Shown here: one piece after another, positions 9,151-17,727 of the stretch | Numbering within the stretch: the first letter of the stretch is position 1 | How the letters are laid out: each line of letters starts with the position of its first letter | Assembly (NCBI GenBank): GCA_024636555.1 | Contig: JAGXGW010000028.1 | Span: forward strand, 1 to 41,153 | DNA length: 41,153 nucleotides | Reading direction: 5' to 3' | Source: Paracoccaceae bacterium | Lineage (GTDB): Bacteria > Pseudomonadota > Alphaproteobacteria > Rhodobacterales > Rhodobacteraceae | Notes under the pieces: model-generated | Database searches by the model: none | The model's input: the letters and a program-made list of their open reading frames with translations, nothing else | What the model was told of the DNA's origin: nothing | Program-made: the position numbers and the translations under genes

Positions 9151-10269
9151 TCAGCCAGCGTTATCCGCGCCCAGACGCGGGGCGGGTCGGTCGGTGGCGG
9201 TCTGCGCATCCGAAAACCGGATCGGGCCGCGCACGCCGGGGATACCGTCACAGTCCAGTTGCATACCGCGCGCGACAACATGCGGGTCGGCAAAGACCTC
9301 GGCCATGTCGTTGATCGGCCCCGCGGGGATGCCAGTGGCTTCACAGCCTGCCAGCAGTTCCGCTTTGGTCCGCTTGGCGGTTTCCGCGCTCAGCAGGTCG
9401 ATCATTTCGGGGCGGTTGGCCACGCGGTCCGCGTTGCGGAGGAACTTCGGATCGGTGATCATCCAGTCGAGGCCCAGCAGCTTGCACAGGCGCTGGTATT
9501 GCCCGTCATTGCCGGTGGCGATGATGATGTGACCGTCGGCGCAATCGAACACCTGATAGGGGGTGAGGTTGGGATGGTAGTTTCCCGTCCGTCCCGGCGG
9601 CGTGCCGGTGGTCAGGTAGTTCATCGCCTGATTGGCCGTGACCGAGACGGCCACATCCATCAGCGCCATATCAATCTGCTGGCCGCGTCCGGTGCGGCTG
9701 CGCTGGTAGAGCGCGGCAAGGATACCGGCGACGGAATAGACGCCTGTGAACAGGTCCGTCACCGCCACGCCCACGCGCTGCGGTTGGCCGTCAGGCTCTC
9801 CGGTGATCGACATCAGGCCGGACATGCCCTGAATGATGTAGTCATAGCCCGCGCGGTGCGCGTAGGGGCCGGTCTGGCCGAAACCTGTGATGGAGCAATA
9901 GATCAGCCCCGGATTGATCTTGGACAGGCTGTCGTAATCCAGACCGTATTTCTTCAACCCGTTCAGTTTGAAATTCTCGATCAGGATATCCGCGTCGCGG
10001 ACCATGTCGCGGACCTGCGCCTGCCCTTCGGGCGTCCGGAAATCGACCGTGACGCTGGCCTTGCCGCGATTGCACGAATGGAAATAGGAGGCCGATCTGT
10101 CGCCCTCCCGCTCGATGAAAGGAGGCCCCCACTGGCGGGTGTCGTCGCCTTCCGGCGATTCCAACTTGATCACTTCGGCACCAAGATCTGCAAGCGTCTG
10201 GCCGGCCCATGGGCCTGCCAGAATGCGTGCGAGTTCAATAACCTTCAGGCCAGTCAGGGGGGCGTCCAT
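9151..10269 (-). CDS. CaiB/BaiF family (class III) CoA-transferase
   Basis: A 372-residue class III CoA-transferase. These enzymes move CoA between carboxylic acids through an enzyme-bound aspartyl anhydride; the catalytic Asp is visible in VAVTDLFTGVYS at about residue 170. Other family signatures are the N-terminal LKVIELARILAGPWAGQTLADLGAEV region (GPW..Q.LADLGA), RGKxS-V as NRGKASVTVD, and IPAGPINDM near the C-terminus. The start is one of two adjacent ATGs; the one at 10269 has a GGGGG tract four bases upstream and overlaps the dsbA stop by one base, while that at 10272 is too close to the tract. The substrate acids cannot be read from sequence. Cotranscription with the DsbA-like gene appears positional rather than functional. 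Confidence 0.9.
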   Translation of the reverse strand: MDAPLTGLKVIELARILAGPWAGQTLADLGAEVIKLESPEGDDTRQWGPPFIEREGDRSASYFHSCNRGKASVTVDFRTPEGQAQVRDMVRDADILIENFKLNGLKKYGLDYDSLSKINPGLIYCSITGFGQTGPYAHRAGYDYIIQGMSGLMSITGEPDGQPQRVGVAVTDLFTGVYSVAGILAALYQRSRTGRGQQIDMALMDVAVSVTANQAMNYLTTGTPPGRTGNYHPNLTPYQVFDCADGHIIIATGNDGQYQRLCKLLGLDWMITDPKFLRNADRVANRPEMIDLLSAETAKRTKAELLAGCEATGIPAGPINDMAEVFADPHVVARGMQLDCDGIPGVRGPIRFSDAQTATDRPAPRLGADNAG

Positions 10270-10940
10270 CATTCCCCCAGTTTTTCGTCAATGATGGCCT
10301 TGAGCGCGGAATAAGCCATGTTGCCGTGCTTTTCCCCGTCGATGATCAGCGTGGGCGTGGAGGTGACATTGTCCGCCTCTGCATTGGCCTGATACCATGC
10401 CACCAGAGCCTGTGCATTCTCGTTATCGGCAAGACAGGCCTCAAGCTGGTCGTTCTCCAACCCTGCCAGACGCCCTATGCGGCGCAGGTTGTCGGCGATC
10501 TGTGCCGGATCATTGCCACCTGCGATCCATTCGGATTGCTGCTGATAGAGCAGGCCGGTCACGCCGAAGAACTTTGACGGCTCGCAGCGTGCGACCATCG
10601 CCGCCCAAAGCCCGAAACGGTCGAAATAGACATCGCGGTACACGAAGCGCACCTTGCCGGTATCAATATAGTCGGCCTTCAACTGCTTGAACGGACCGTT
10701 GTGGAACGTCGCGCAATGCGGGCAGGTGTAGGAGGCGTATTCGATCATTGTGACGGGTGCGTCATCCGCGCCAAGGGTCATTTCGACAATACCGGACGTG
10801 TCGATGTCGCCACTCTGGGCATTGGCCATGCCGACATCCGGCATAGAGCCTGTTGACGGGCGTGTCAGTGACCAGCCACCTGCGGCAAGGGCAAGGGCTG
10901 AAATCCCGATCAGGGCGTTTCTGCGGTTCATCTGGTTCAC
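10269..10940 (-). CDS. DsbA-family thiol:disulfide oxidoreductase
   Basis: A 223-residue exported thioredoxin-fold protein. The N-terminus (MNRRNALIGISALALAAGG) is a signal peptide or membrane anchor, possibly Tat-like because of RR. The active site CPHC is at residues 73-76 and the cis-Pro loop is TSTPTLIIDG. The layout matches the alphaproteobacterial DsbA/DsbG-type proteins that act on periplasmic disulfides. A ribosome site AAAGG lies upstream of the ATG at 10940. It lies 38 bases after DUF721 on the same strand and one base overlaps with the CoA-transferase. A DsbB partner is not in the window. Substrate range unknown. Confidence 0.92.
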   Translation of the reverse strand: MNQMNRRNALIGISALALAAGGWSLTRPSTGSMPDVGMANAQSGDIDTSGIVEMTLGADDAPVTMIEYASYTCPHCATFHNGPFKQLKADYIDTGKVRFVYRDVYFDRFGLWAAMVARCEPSKFFGVTGLLYQQQSEWIAGGNDPAQIADNLRRIGRLAGLENDQLEACLADNENAQALVAWYQANAEADNVTSTPTLIIDGEKHGNMAYSALKAIIDEKLGE

Positions 10941-10978
10941 CTTTCCTTCATGTCACGTACGGCTGTCGGGCCGGGGAC

Positions 10979-11488
10979 TTACTGTTTCGACTTGGATAGA
11001 ACGTTCCGGGCCAGTGATTCAATCGCTGCCCGCAATTTTTCATCTCCCACGCCGGCGGCAACCGCCGTCGCATTGCGCGTGATGACCGGATCAGGCACGG
11101 ATTCGGCGCGCTTTGCGGGAGCGTGACTGAAATCGGCCCGCCCTTCGGCAAAACCTGTCGACGCGGTCTGGGTGATGCGGATGCGGGCGATGGCGTTATA
11201 GCCATAGACCGCGTTGACCTTGTCGCGCAGCCGTTCCTTCTGCATCTCGAGCATCGGTGCCTGCGCGCCGGTGGTCAACACCGACAGCGTGGCCCCCATG
11301 CCTTGCCGCCCGTAGGATACATCCACAGGCCTTGCGATGCGGGCAACATCCTCGCCCACGATCTCGGGCCAATGTGTCAGCAGCCGCGTAACGGCAAAAC
11401 CGCGCGACTCACCGGCACGGCGGATCTGTCCCTGAAGCAGGGTTGCCGCGCGGGTGAACTGATATGCGGTCGGTCGCCGTGCGGCCAT
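10979..11488 (-). CDS. DUF721 / DciA-like protein
   Basis: A 169-residue protein with an N-terminal DUF721 domain (about residues 10-90; RRPTAYQFTRAA, then LLTHWPEIVGEDVARIARP). DUF721 includes DciA, which helps load the replicative helicase in many bacteria, so a DNA-replication role is possible, but the alphaproteobacterial version is not proved. The C-terminal half is variable. I chose the ATG at 11488, with AAGGA eight bases upstream; a longer form to 11527 adds 13 residues without support. The gene is divergent from mutY, and the arrangement DUF721 - DsbA-like beside mutY is one I recall as common in this family of organisms. Confidence 0.8.
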   Translation of the reverse strand: MAARRPTAYQFTRAATLLQGQIRRAGESRGFAVTRLLTHWPEIVGEDVARIARPVDVSYGRQGMGATLSVLTTGAQAPMLEMQKERLRDKVNAVYGYNAIARIRITQTASTGFAEGRADFSHAPAKRAESVPDPVITRNATAVAAGVGDEKLRAAIESLARNVLSKSKQ

Positions 11489-11570
11489 GTGTTGCATCCT
11501 TGAAGGTCGCGCTATTCTAGTAGCCATATGGGGCGATACCAGAGAATAAGCGGATAAAGGGGGATAAAGA

Positions 11571-12662
11571 TTGCGTGACGCATCAGCATCTGCGGTACCA
11601 AGCGCGGACCTGCCTGCCGCTTTGCTGGAGTGGTATGACCGCCACGCACGTGTCCTGCCATGGCGTGTGGCGCCCGAGGCAAGCCGTGCGGGCGCTCGTC
11701 CCGATCCCTATCGCATCTGGCTGTCGGAGGTGATGCTGCAACAGACAACCGTCGCCGCGGTCACGGCCTATTTCCATCGTTTCACCACGCGTTGGCCCAC
11801 GGTCCGCGCGTTGGCCAAGGCGGAGGATGCGGATGTGATGGGCGAATGGGCAGGCCTTGGATATTACGCCCGCGCCCGCAACCTGCTGAAATGCGCGCGG
11901 GCTGTGGTGGCCGATCACGGCGGCGTCTTTCCCGAGACGCGCGCAGCGTTGCTGACCCTGCCGGGGATCGGGCCTTACACGGCCTCGGCGATTGCGGCGA
12001 TCGCTTTTGGCAGGCCGGAAACCGTGGTGGATGGCAATGTCGAACGTGTGATGGCGCGGCTGCACGACATCCACACCCCCCTGCCCGCTGCCAAACCCGA
12101 ACTGACCGAGGCGGCCGCCGCGCTGACACCACAGGCAAGGCCGGGTGATTATGCCCAGGCGGTCATGGACCTTGGGGCAACGATCTGCACCCCGCGCAAT
12201 CCTGCTTGCGGCATCTGCCCGTGGCGCACACCCTGCGCGGCGCGCGCCAACGGCACAGCGGCAAATCTGCCCCGGAAATCGCCCAAGAAGGCGCAACCGG
12301 TACGGCTGGGCATCGCCTATGTCGTGCGCCGCAAAGACGGAGCCTATCTGCTGGAGCGCCGCCCCGCGCGCGGGTTGCTGGGCGGGATGCTGGGCTGGCC
12401 GGGCGGCGCTTGGTCCGAAAGCGCGCCAGAGGCTGCGCCGCCGCTGGAAGCTGACTGGCGGCTTCTGGACGCGGAAGTGCGGCATACGTTCACCCATTTC
12501 CACCTGCAACTTCAGATCCGCTATGCCACGGTCCCTGAGGATACGCGCCCCGGAACAGGCGAATTCCTTGATCCCGCCGCATTTCGGCCCTCTGATCTAC
12601 CCACGGTCATGCGAAAGGCTTTCGACCTTGTCGCACCCGCTCTCGACTCTGATATGATTTAA
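11571..12662 (+). CDS. mutY: A/G-specific adenine glycosylase MutY
   Basis: A 363-residue base-excision repair enzyme that removes adenine opposite 8-oxoguanine. The catalytic Glu53 is in SEVMLQQT, the helix-hairpin-helix is LPGIGPYTASA at 130-140, and the catalytic Asp154 is in VVDGNVERV. The iron-sulfur cluster ligands are Cys206, 213, 216 and 222, spaced C-x6-C-x2-C-x5-C. The C-terminal third is a NUDIX-like domain that reads the 8-oxoG strand (LLERRPARGLLGGMLGWPGG). The start is TTG at 11571 with a GGGGG ribosome site eight bases upstream; no ATG is available near the family N-terminus. All key residues are present. alkB follows after 24 bases. Confidence 0.96.
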   Translation: MRDASASAVPSADLPAALLEWYDRHARVLPWRVAPEASRAGARPDPYRIWLSEVMLQQTTVAAVTAYFHRFTTRWPTVRALAKAEDADVMGEWAGLGYYARARNLLKCARAVVADHGGVFPETRAALLTLPGIGPYTASAIAAIAFGRPETVVDGNVERVMARLHDIHTPLPAAKPELTEAAAALTPQARPGDYAQAVMDLGATICTPRNPACGICPWRTPCAARANGTAANLPRKSPKKAQPVRLGIAYVVRRKDGAYLLERRPARGLLGGMLGWPGGAWSESAPEAAPPLEADWRLLDAEVRHTFTHFHLQLQIRYATVPEDTRPGTGEFLDPAAFRPSDLPTVMRKAFDLVAPALDSDMI

Positions 12663-12686
12663 CGTGTTTGGTTTCCGGAGTTAACG

Positions 12687-13829
12687 ATGTCCCAGTTCAT
12701 TCAAGCCGACCAGATGGCGCGCATTGGGCGGGCCCTGCCGTTCTGGGTGTCGCTGCTGCTGATCCCCATCGCATGGCTGGGGGCCACGCAGGGTGGCTGG
12801 ACGGTGCTCCTGTTGCCATTCGTGACGTGGTATCTCTTTACGCTGCTGGATGCGCTGCTGGGGCTTTACGAAGAGAATGCCGATCCTGCGACAGAGCAAA
12901 GCAAGCTCACATGGTACCGCACCATCACCCTGATCTGGGCGCCCTTGCAGTTTCTCACCCTGTTCGGTCTGATCTGGTACGTGACACAGACGGGCCATCT
13001 GTCCGCTCTGGAAAAGATCGTGCTGTTCTTTGGCGTGGGTGTGATTACCGGCACGGTGGGCATCAACTACAGCCACGAGCTGATGCACCAGAAGAACAAG
13101 ACCGAGCGGCGGCTGGGAGATTTCTTGCTGGCGATGGCGCTTTACTCGCATTTCCGCTCCGAACATCTGCTGGTGCATCACCGATATGTCGGCACCCCGC
13201 GCGATCCGGTGACAGCGCGGTATAATGAAGGGTTCCACCGCTATTTCCCGCGGGTGCTGCGGCAATCGCTGGTCTCGGCCTTCAAGGCCGAACGCGATAT
13301 GCTGGCGCGGCGCGGACTGCCATGGACGGACCTGTCCAATCCGTTCTTCCGGTACTGGGCCTTGCAGGGCGCGATGCTGGTGCTGGCCTTTGTGCTGGGA
13401 GGCTGGGCCGGACTGGCGCTTTTCCTGTGGCAGGCATGGATCGCGATCTGGCAACTGGAGCTGGTCAATTACATCGAACATTACGGTCTGACCCGCAAAC
13501 ATCTGGGGGAAGGCAGATACGAGCATGTCAAACCGCAGCATTCTTGGAACGCGGCCCATAAAGTCTCGAACTGGCTGCTGATCAATCTGCAGCGCCATTC
13601 GGACCATCATTACAAACCCGACCGACGCTTTCCCCTGCTGCAGAACTACACCGAGGCCGACGCGCCGCAACTGCCCTATGGCTATCCTCTGATGACCATG
13701 GTGGCAATGGTCCCGCCCGTCTGGCGACGCGTGATGAACCCACGCGTGCGGCGGTGGCGCGAGATGTATTATCCCGAGATCACGGATTGGAAAGCCTACA
13801 ACAAGGCCCTCAACCCGCTGCCGCGCTGA
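12687..13829 (+). CDS. alkB: membrane alkane 1-monooxygenase AlkB
   Basis: A 380-residue integral-membrane di-iron hydroxylase that converts n-alkanes to 1-alkanols with rubredoxin as electron donor. The histidine motifs are HELMH (130-134), HLLVHH (160-165) and LQRHSDHH near residue 305, plus the AlkB signature NYIEHYGL around residue 264. About six hydrophobic segments surround them. The ATG at 12687 has GGAG upstream. No rubredoxin or rubredoxin reductase gene lies in the window, and no LuxR/AraC-type alk regulator adjoins it. Cotranscription with mutY is possible given the short gap. A fatty-acid-desaturase relative with a different substrate cannot be excluded, but the NYIEHYG signature favours a true AlkB. 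Confidence 0.93.
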   Translation: MSQFIQADQMARIGRALPFWVSLLLIPIAWLGATQGGWTVLLLPFVTWYLFTLLDALLGLYEENADPATEQSKLTWYRTITLIWAPLQFLTLFGLIWYVTQTGHLSALEKIVLFFGVGVITGTVGINYSHELMHQKNKTERRLGDFLLAMALYSHFRSEHLLVHHRYVGTPRDPVTARYNEGFHRYFPRVLRQSLVSAFKAERDMLARRGLPWTDLSNPFFRYWALQGAMLVLAFVLGGWAGLALFLWQAWIAIWQLELVNYIEHYGLTRKHLGEGRYEHVKPQHSWNAAHKVSNWLLINLQRHSDHHYKPDRRFPLLQNYTEADAPQLPYGYPLMTMVAMVPPVWRRVMNPRVRRWREMYYPEITDWKAYNKALNPLPR

Positions 13830-13860
13830 GGGCAGCGGGCAAGGCGGGGGCGCTGCCCCC
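13830..13860 (+). terminator. GC-rich hairpin after alkB
   Basis: GGGCAGCG (13830-13837) can pair with CGCTGCCC (13851-13858); a smaller alternative pairs GGGGGC with GCCCCC at 13846-13860. No U-tract follows, so termination strength is uncertain. Confidence 0.4.
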
Positions 13861-13877
13861 GTCCTGCGGACTCCCCA

Positions 13878-13900
13878 GGGATATTTCCGGCAAGAAGAAG
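13878..13900 (+). repeat. convergent-junction element, copy 2
   Basis: The plus strand reads GGGATATTT-CCG-GCAAGAAGAAG, the reverse complement of the form at 1063 and 17680 (TTCTTCTTGC-N3-AAATATCC). It lies between the converging alkB and ccrM genes, next to a GGGGGC-GCT-GCCCCC palindrome. Confidence 0.65.
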
Positions 13901-13936
13901 CGGCCGGTTGCAGGCTCGGGCCTTTGGCCTGAATGC

Positions 13937-13965
13937 AAAAAAGCTCCGCCGTAATGTGGCGGAGC
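13937..13965 (-). terminator. intrinsic terminator for ccrM
   Basis: A perfect eight-base stem GCTCCGCC (13943-13950) / GGCGGAGC (13958-13965) with a seven-base loop is flanked on the plus strand by AAAAAA at 13937-13942. Read on the minus strand this is a stem followed by six T residues, 60 bases past the ccrM stop. Confidence 0.85.
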
Positions 13966-13970
13966 AGTAT

Positions 13971-14009
13971 GGTGTTCATGATGTCAGGCCATGAACACCG
14001 GCGGTGTTC
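13971..14009 (-). other. three-arm inverted repeat forming competing hairpins downstream of ccrM
   Basis: The arm GAACACC at 13993-13999 can pair upstream with GGTGTTC at 13971-13977 (ten-base stem when extended to 13980 and 13990) or downstream with CGGTGTTC at 14002-14009 (an eight-base arm GAACACCG, one central base). The two pairings exclude each other. It lies between the ccrM stop and its terminator. Confidence 0.6.
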
Positions 14010-14024
14010 GAAATAGCCTGTGAA

Positions 14025-15225
<1,201 letters not shown>

Positions 15226-15227
<2 letters not shown>

Positions 15228-15858
15228 AATAACTTACATTTTTAAATTGATACAAGATATTGTGCACTGGCTTGAACGAATGCCTATGGTGAGGGGTTAC
15301 CCCAAGATCTTGAAGCGCCAATCTGTGGCTTTTTGACGGATAGCCAGCGTTTGTCTCCCATCCGTATCCGGGAAACTGTTGCGCCAAATCCCACATGATT
15401 TTATCGCGGGCGATTTTCGCCACGATGGAGGCCGCCGCGATCGACACGCTGCGCGCATCGCCCTTCACAATCGCCTGCGCCGGGAGGGTCAGGCCGCGCG
15501 GGATCATGTTGCCGTCGATCAGTACGTGGTCGGGCGGATGGGTCAGCCCCGCGATGGCGCGCTGCATCGCCAGATGGCTGGCGCGCAGGATGTTCAGGCT
15601 GTCGATCTCGGCGACCGAGGCATGGGCGACCGAGACCTCGGCGCTGTCCATGATGGCAACCAGCAGGGCGTGACGGCGCAGGGGCGTCAGCGCCTTGGAA
15701 TCGTTCAGCCCGACGGGAATGTTCGCCGGATCAAGCACAACAGCCGCCGCAGTGACCGGCCCGGCCAGCGGACCGCGCCCGACTTCATCCACCCCCGCGA
15801 CGCGCGCGATACCTTTTGCAAGCAGGGCGGATTCGTAGCTGTAATCGGGTATATCCAT
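15226..15858 (-). CDS. rnhB: ribonuclease HII
   Basis: A 210-residue RNase HII, which removes ribonucleotides and RNA from RNA-DNA hybrids during replication and repair. The DEVGRG active-site motif is at residues 24-29 (GVDEVGRGPLAGPV), DSKALT follows, LIDGN carries the third acidic residue, and SIAAASIVAKIARD is the conserved helix. The ATG at 15858 is preferred to the long open frame to 16116, whose extra 86 residues run through a terminator and have no family similarity. The 3' end reaches the ccrM promoter region, and the last bases of rnhB overlap the third GANTC site. Both genes face the same way. Confidence 0.95.
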
Positions 15859-15895
15859 GACATGCGAGAAACCGCAGATCAGCGGGTTTGGCAAT

Positions 15896-15925
15896 AAAAA
15901 AGGGGGCCACCGGTGCAGCCCCCTT
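15896..15925 (-). terminator. intrinsic terminator after secreted protein gene
   Basis: GGGGGC (15902-15907) pairs with GCCCCC (15918-15923) around a ten-base loop. AAAAAA at 15896-15901 gives a T6 tract on the minus strand. It ends the gene whose stop is at 15962, and separates it from rnhB. Confidence 0.85.
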
Positions 15926-15961
15926 CCGGCAGCGGGACATTTTCCCGCGCCTGTGCTCACC

Positions 15962-16474
15962 TCAGTAGCGGGCGATCGTATAGCCGGCACGCGACAGGCA
16001 GTCGGCATCATAAGCGTGGCTCCACCCGCGCTGGCCGCGCACATCCACGCTGCAGGACCGGGGCAGATTGCCCGCGCCGCGGAAGTTTTTATGAAGACAG
16101 CGCTCGCCCAGAACATTGCTCCGGCGTCCGCGATCGTCCGAAATCGTCATCACACAGGCCGCCGGAAGAGCATAGCGCGCCGCCCGCTGCGGGAGGGGGC
16201 GAGGCTGGATCACATGCCCGCCGCGGAAATTCTGCTGCGGCGCGCTGAAGTGATGTCGTTGCGGGGCGATATATTGGGTGGGCTGGTTGCGGCTGGACAG
16301 GCTGTGCCTGTTCTGCTCGCGCGATTTGTTCAGCTGGTTGGCGATGATCGCGACGGCGGCTATTCCGGCCGCAGCCTGCGCCAGATCAAGGATTTTGTCC
16401 GCACGCGCAGGCGCGCTGAAGCCGGTGATGACGACGGCAGCGGCAAGAACGGTGGCAATGAATTTTCTGGCCAT
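15962..16474 (-). CDS. hypothetical secreted protein
   Basis: A 170-residue protein I cannot assign. It has a clear signal peptide (MARKFIATVLAAAVVITGFSAPARA, cut near residue 25), a short hydrophobic stretch just after it (LAQAAAGIAAVAIIANQL), a Gln/His/Arg-rich middle, and a C-terminal region with four cysteines in CVMTISDDRGRR, ERCLHKNFRG, SCSVDV and DCLSRAG that could form two disulfides. ATG at 16474 has AAAGGA seven bases upstream. Such proteins recur in Rhodobacteraceae as uncharacterised exported proteins. It has its own terminator and is divergent from the next plus-strand pair. Confidence 0.75.
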   Translation of the reverse strand: MARKFIATVLAAAVVITGFSAPARADKILDLAQAAAGIAAVAIIANQLNKSREQNRHSLSSRNQPTQYIAPQRHHFSAPQQNFRGGHVIQPRPLPQRAARYALPAACVMTISDDRGRRSNVLGERCLHKNFRGAGNLPRSCSVDVRGQRGWSHAYDADCLSRAGYTIARY

Positions 16475-16703
16475 GGTGTTTCCTTTCCGGAATGGCGCCC
16501 GCAATCGGGCATGATCGGGGGCGGGTATGATTTGAGTTGCGTGACGTCCTTGTCCGCGGCAAACCGCCAGCGAAAAAGGTCATGCGATCATTCTGCGAAT
16601 CCGGCACGGAGACAGGCAATATCAGCCCGTGGCTATCCAATAACATCACCCCTAAACTTGGGGAGATATTGAATAACCGCAGCTTTGTGCGCAGTCTGGG
16701 ATC

Positions 16704-16994
16704 ATGAAACACATCCTTGCCCCCGCCTTCTGTGCTGTTCTGTTCAGCCTCGTCGCCACGGCTGGCGCGGCCGACTGCTATGCCGATTACAAGGCCAAGC
16801 GCGACAATCCGCTACGGCTGCATTACGGCGTGGTGCAGATCACCGGACCATGCTCTAATCCGCAGGCCCGTGACGAGGTTTCCGCGCGTCTGGAACGGAA
16901 TGGGTGGACGCTTCTGAACGTTATGTCCCTGTTCGACGCCTCTGGTCTGGAAGAAAGAAAGCGCAGTGCAGGACAATTTTACCTCCGCTTCTGA
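16704..16994 (+). CDS. hypothetical exported protein
   Basis: A 96-residue protein with a signal peptide (MKHILAPAFCAVLFSLVATAGA, residues 1-22) and a short mature domain holding two cysteines (DCYADY and GPCSNPQ) likely to be disulfide-linked. I do not recognise a named family. Its 3' end overlaps the next gene by 29 bases in another frame, so the two are probably translated together. The mature domain contains YGVVQITGPC and ARLERNGWTLLNV, which suggest a compact alpha/beta fold. A periplasmic partner for the membrane protein encoded next is a possible role, from context only. Confidence 0.7.
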   Translation: MKHILAPAFCAVLFSLVATAGAADCYADYKAKRDNPLRLHYGVVQITGPCSNPQARDEVSARLERNGWTLLNVMSLFDASGLEERKRSAGQFYLRF

Positions 16995-17670
16995 AGCACG
17001 GCGCAGGGGCAACCGCATCGTCACATTCGGTCTGGCCGGAATCGTCGCGATTCTGTGCGTGACCGCGGCGCTGCTGTTTCGCAACCTGCCCGACGCCAAT
17101 GCATTCAACCTCAAGGTCGAGCGGTTGTTTGTCGAAAACGACGATCTGACCGCCGAGGCCGAGATCAAGCTGCTGGAAATCCTTGCCCAGAGCGGGACCG
17201 CCTTCTCTGAAACGCTTGCCTCCTACAGGGTGGCAATCTTCGTGCTGCTGGTCTTTGCCACGGCGCTGCTCGTTGCGGCGCTTTTACTGCTGGCGATGCT
17301 TGTCGGATTGAACCGCCGCATGGCGCAGATCGAGGATTCTGGCATTCAGGTGTCATCCCTTCTGATCAGCCGTGAGGAGAACACGGTGTATCTGAACAAC
17401 ATGGGCTTCAAACTGACCGAAGCCGCGATGGAGACTCTCTCGGTTCTGGCCGAGGCAAGACTGGATGATGACGTGCTGAGCGGCGCCGAGATCGAGGCGA
17501 TTGTGTCGGGCCGCAACGCTGTTGACTGTGACGAGGCTGCCGGTGCCACCCGTATCAAGCGCCTGCGCGACACATTGGGCAACCAGTTGGTCAGCGAGTT
17601 GCTGGTCAAGAACATCGCGCGGCGCGGCTATATGCTGGCAGTCGACAAGGACGTGATCAGGATGAACTGA
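16966..17670 (+). CDS. two-TM membrane protein with C-terminal OmpR-like winged helix
   Basis: A 234-residue protein with two hydrophobic helices, about residues 17-39 and 87-114, joined by a charged segment of about 47 residues likely to face the periplasm. The C-terminal 110 residues look like an OmpR/PhoB-type winged helix: FKLTEAAMETLSVLAEA as the first helices, ATRIKRLRDTLGNQ as the recognition helix, and IARRGYMLAV as the wing strand. A cytoplasmic DNA-binding domain after two TM segments is the reverse of ToxR or CadC order, where the winged helix is N-terminal. The start is GTG at 16966, inside the preceding gene, with a weak GAAAG site. No target promoter is evident. The DNA-binding role is inferred from pattern only. 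Confidence 0.75.
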   Translation: MQDNFTSASEARRRGNRIVTFGLAGIVAILCVTAALLFRNLPDANAFNLKVERLFVENDDLTAEAEIKLLEILAQSGTAFSETLASYRVAIFVLLVFATALLVAALLLLAMLVGLNRRMAQIEDSGIQVSSLLISREENTVYLNNMGFKLTEAAMETLSVLAEARLDDDVLSGAEIEAIVSGRNAVDCDEAAGATRIKRLRDTLGNQLVSELLVKNIARRGYMLAVDKDVIRMN

Positions 17671-17677
17671 TCGCCTC

Positions 17678-17700
17678 TTTCTTCTTGCTGTAAATATCCG
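17678..17700 (-). repeat. convergent-junction element, copy 3
   Basis: The plus strand reads TTTCTTCTTGC-TGT-AAATATCCG between the converging winged-helix membrane protein gene (ends 17670) and the YcaQ-like gene (ends 17728). A GGGGCCCC palindrome follows at 17707-17714. It matches copies 1 and 2. Confidence 0.65.
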
Positions 17701-17727
17701 GAATCCGGGGCCCCCAAAGCAGCCCTG

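Noticed and set aside
9025..10314. 429-residue plus-strand ORF
   Set aside because: It is the antisense of the CoA-transferase gene, whose catalytic motifs are on the minus strand.
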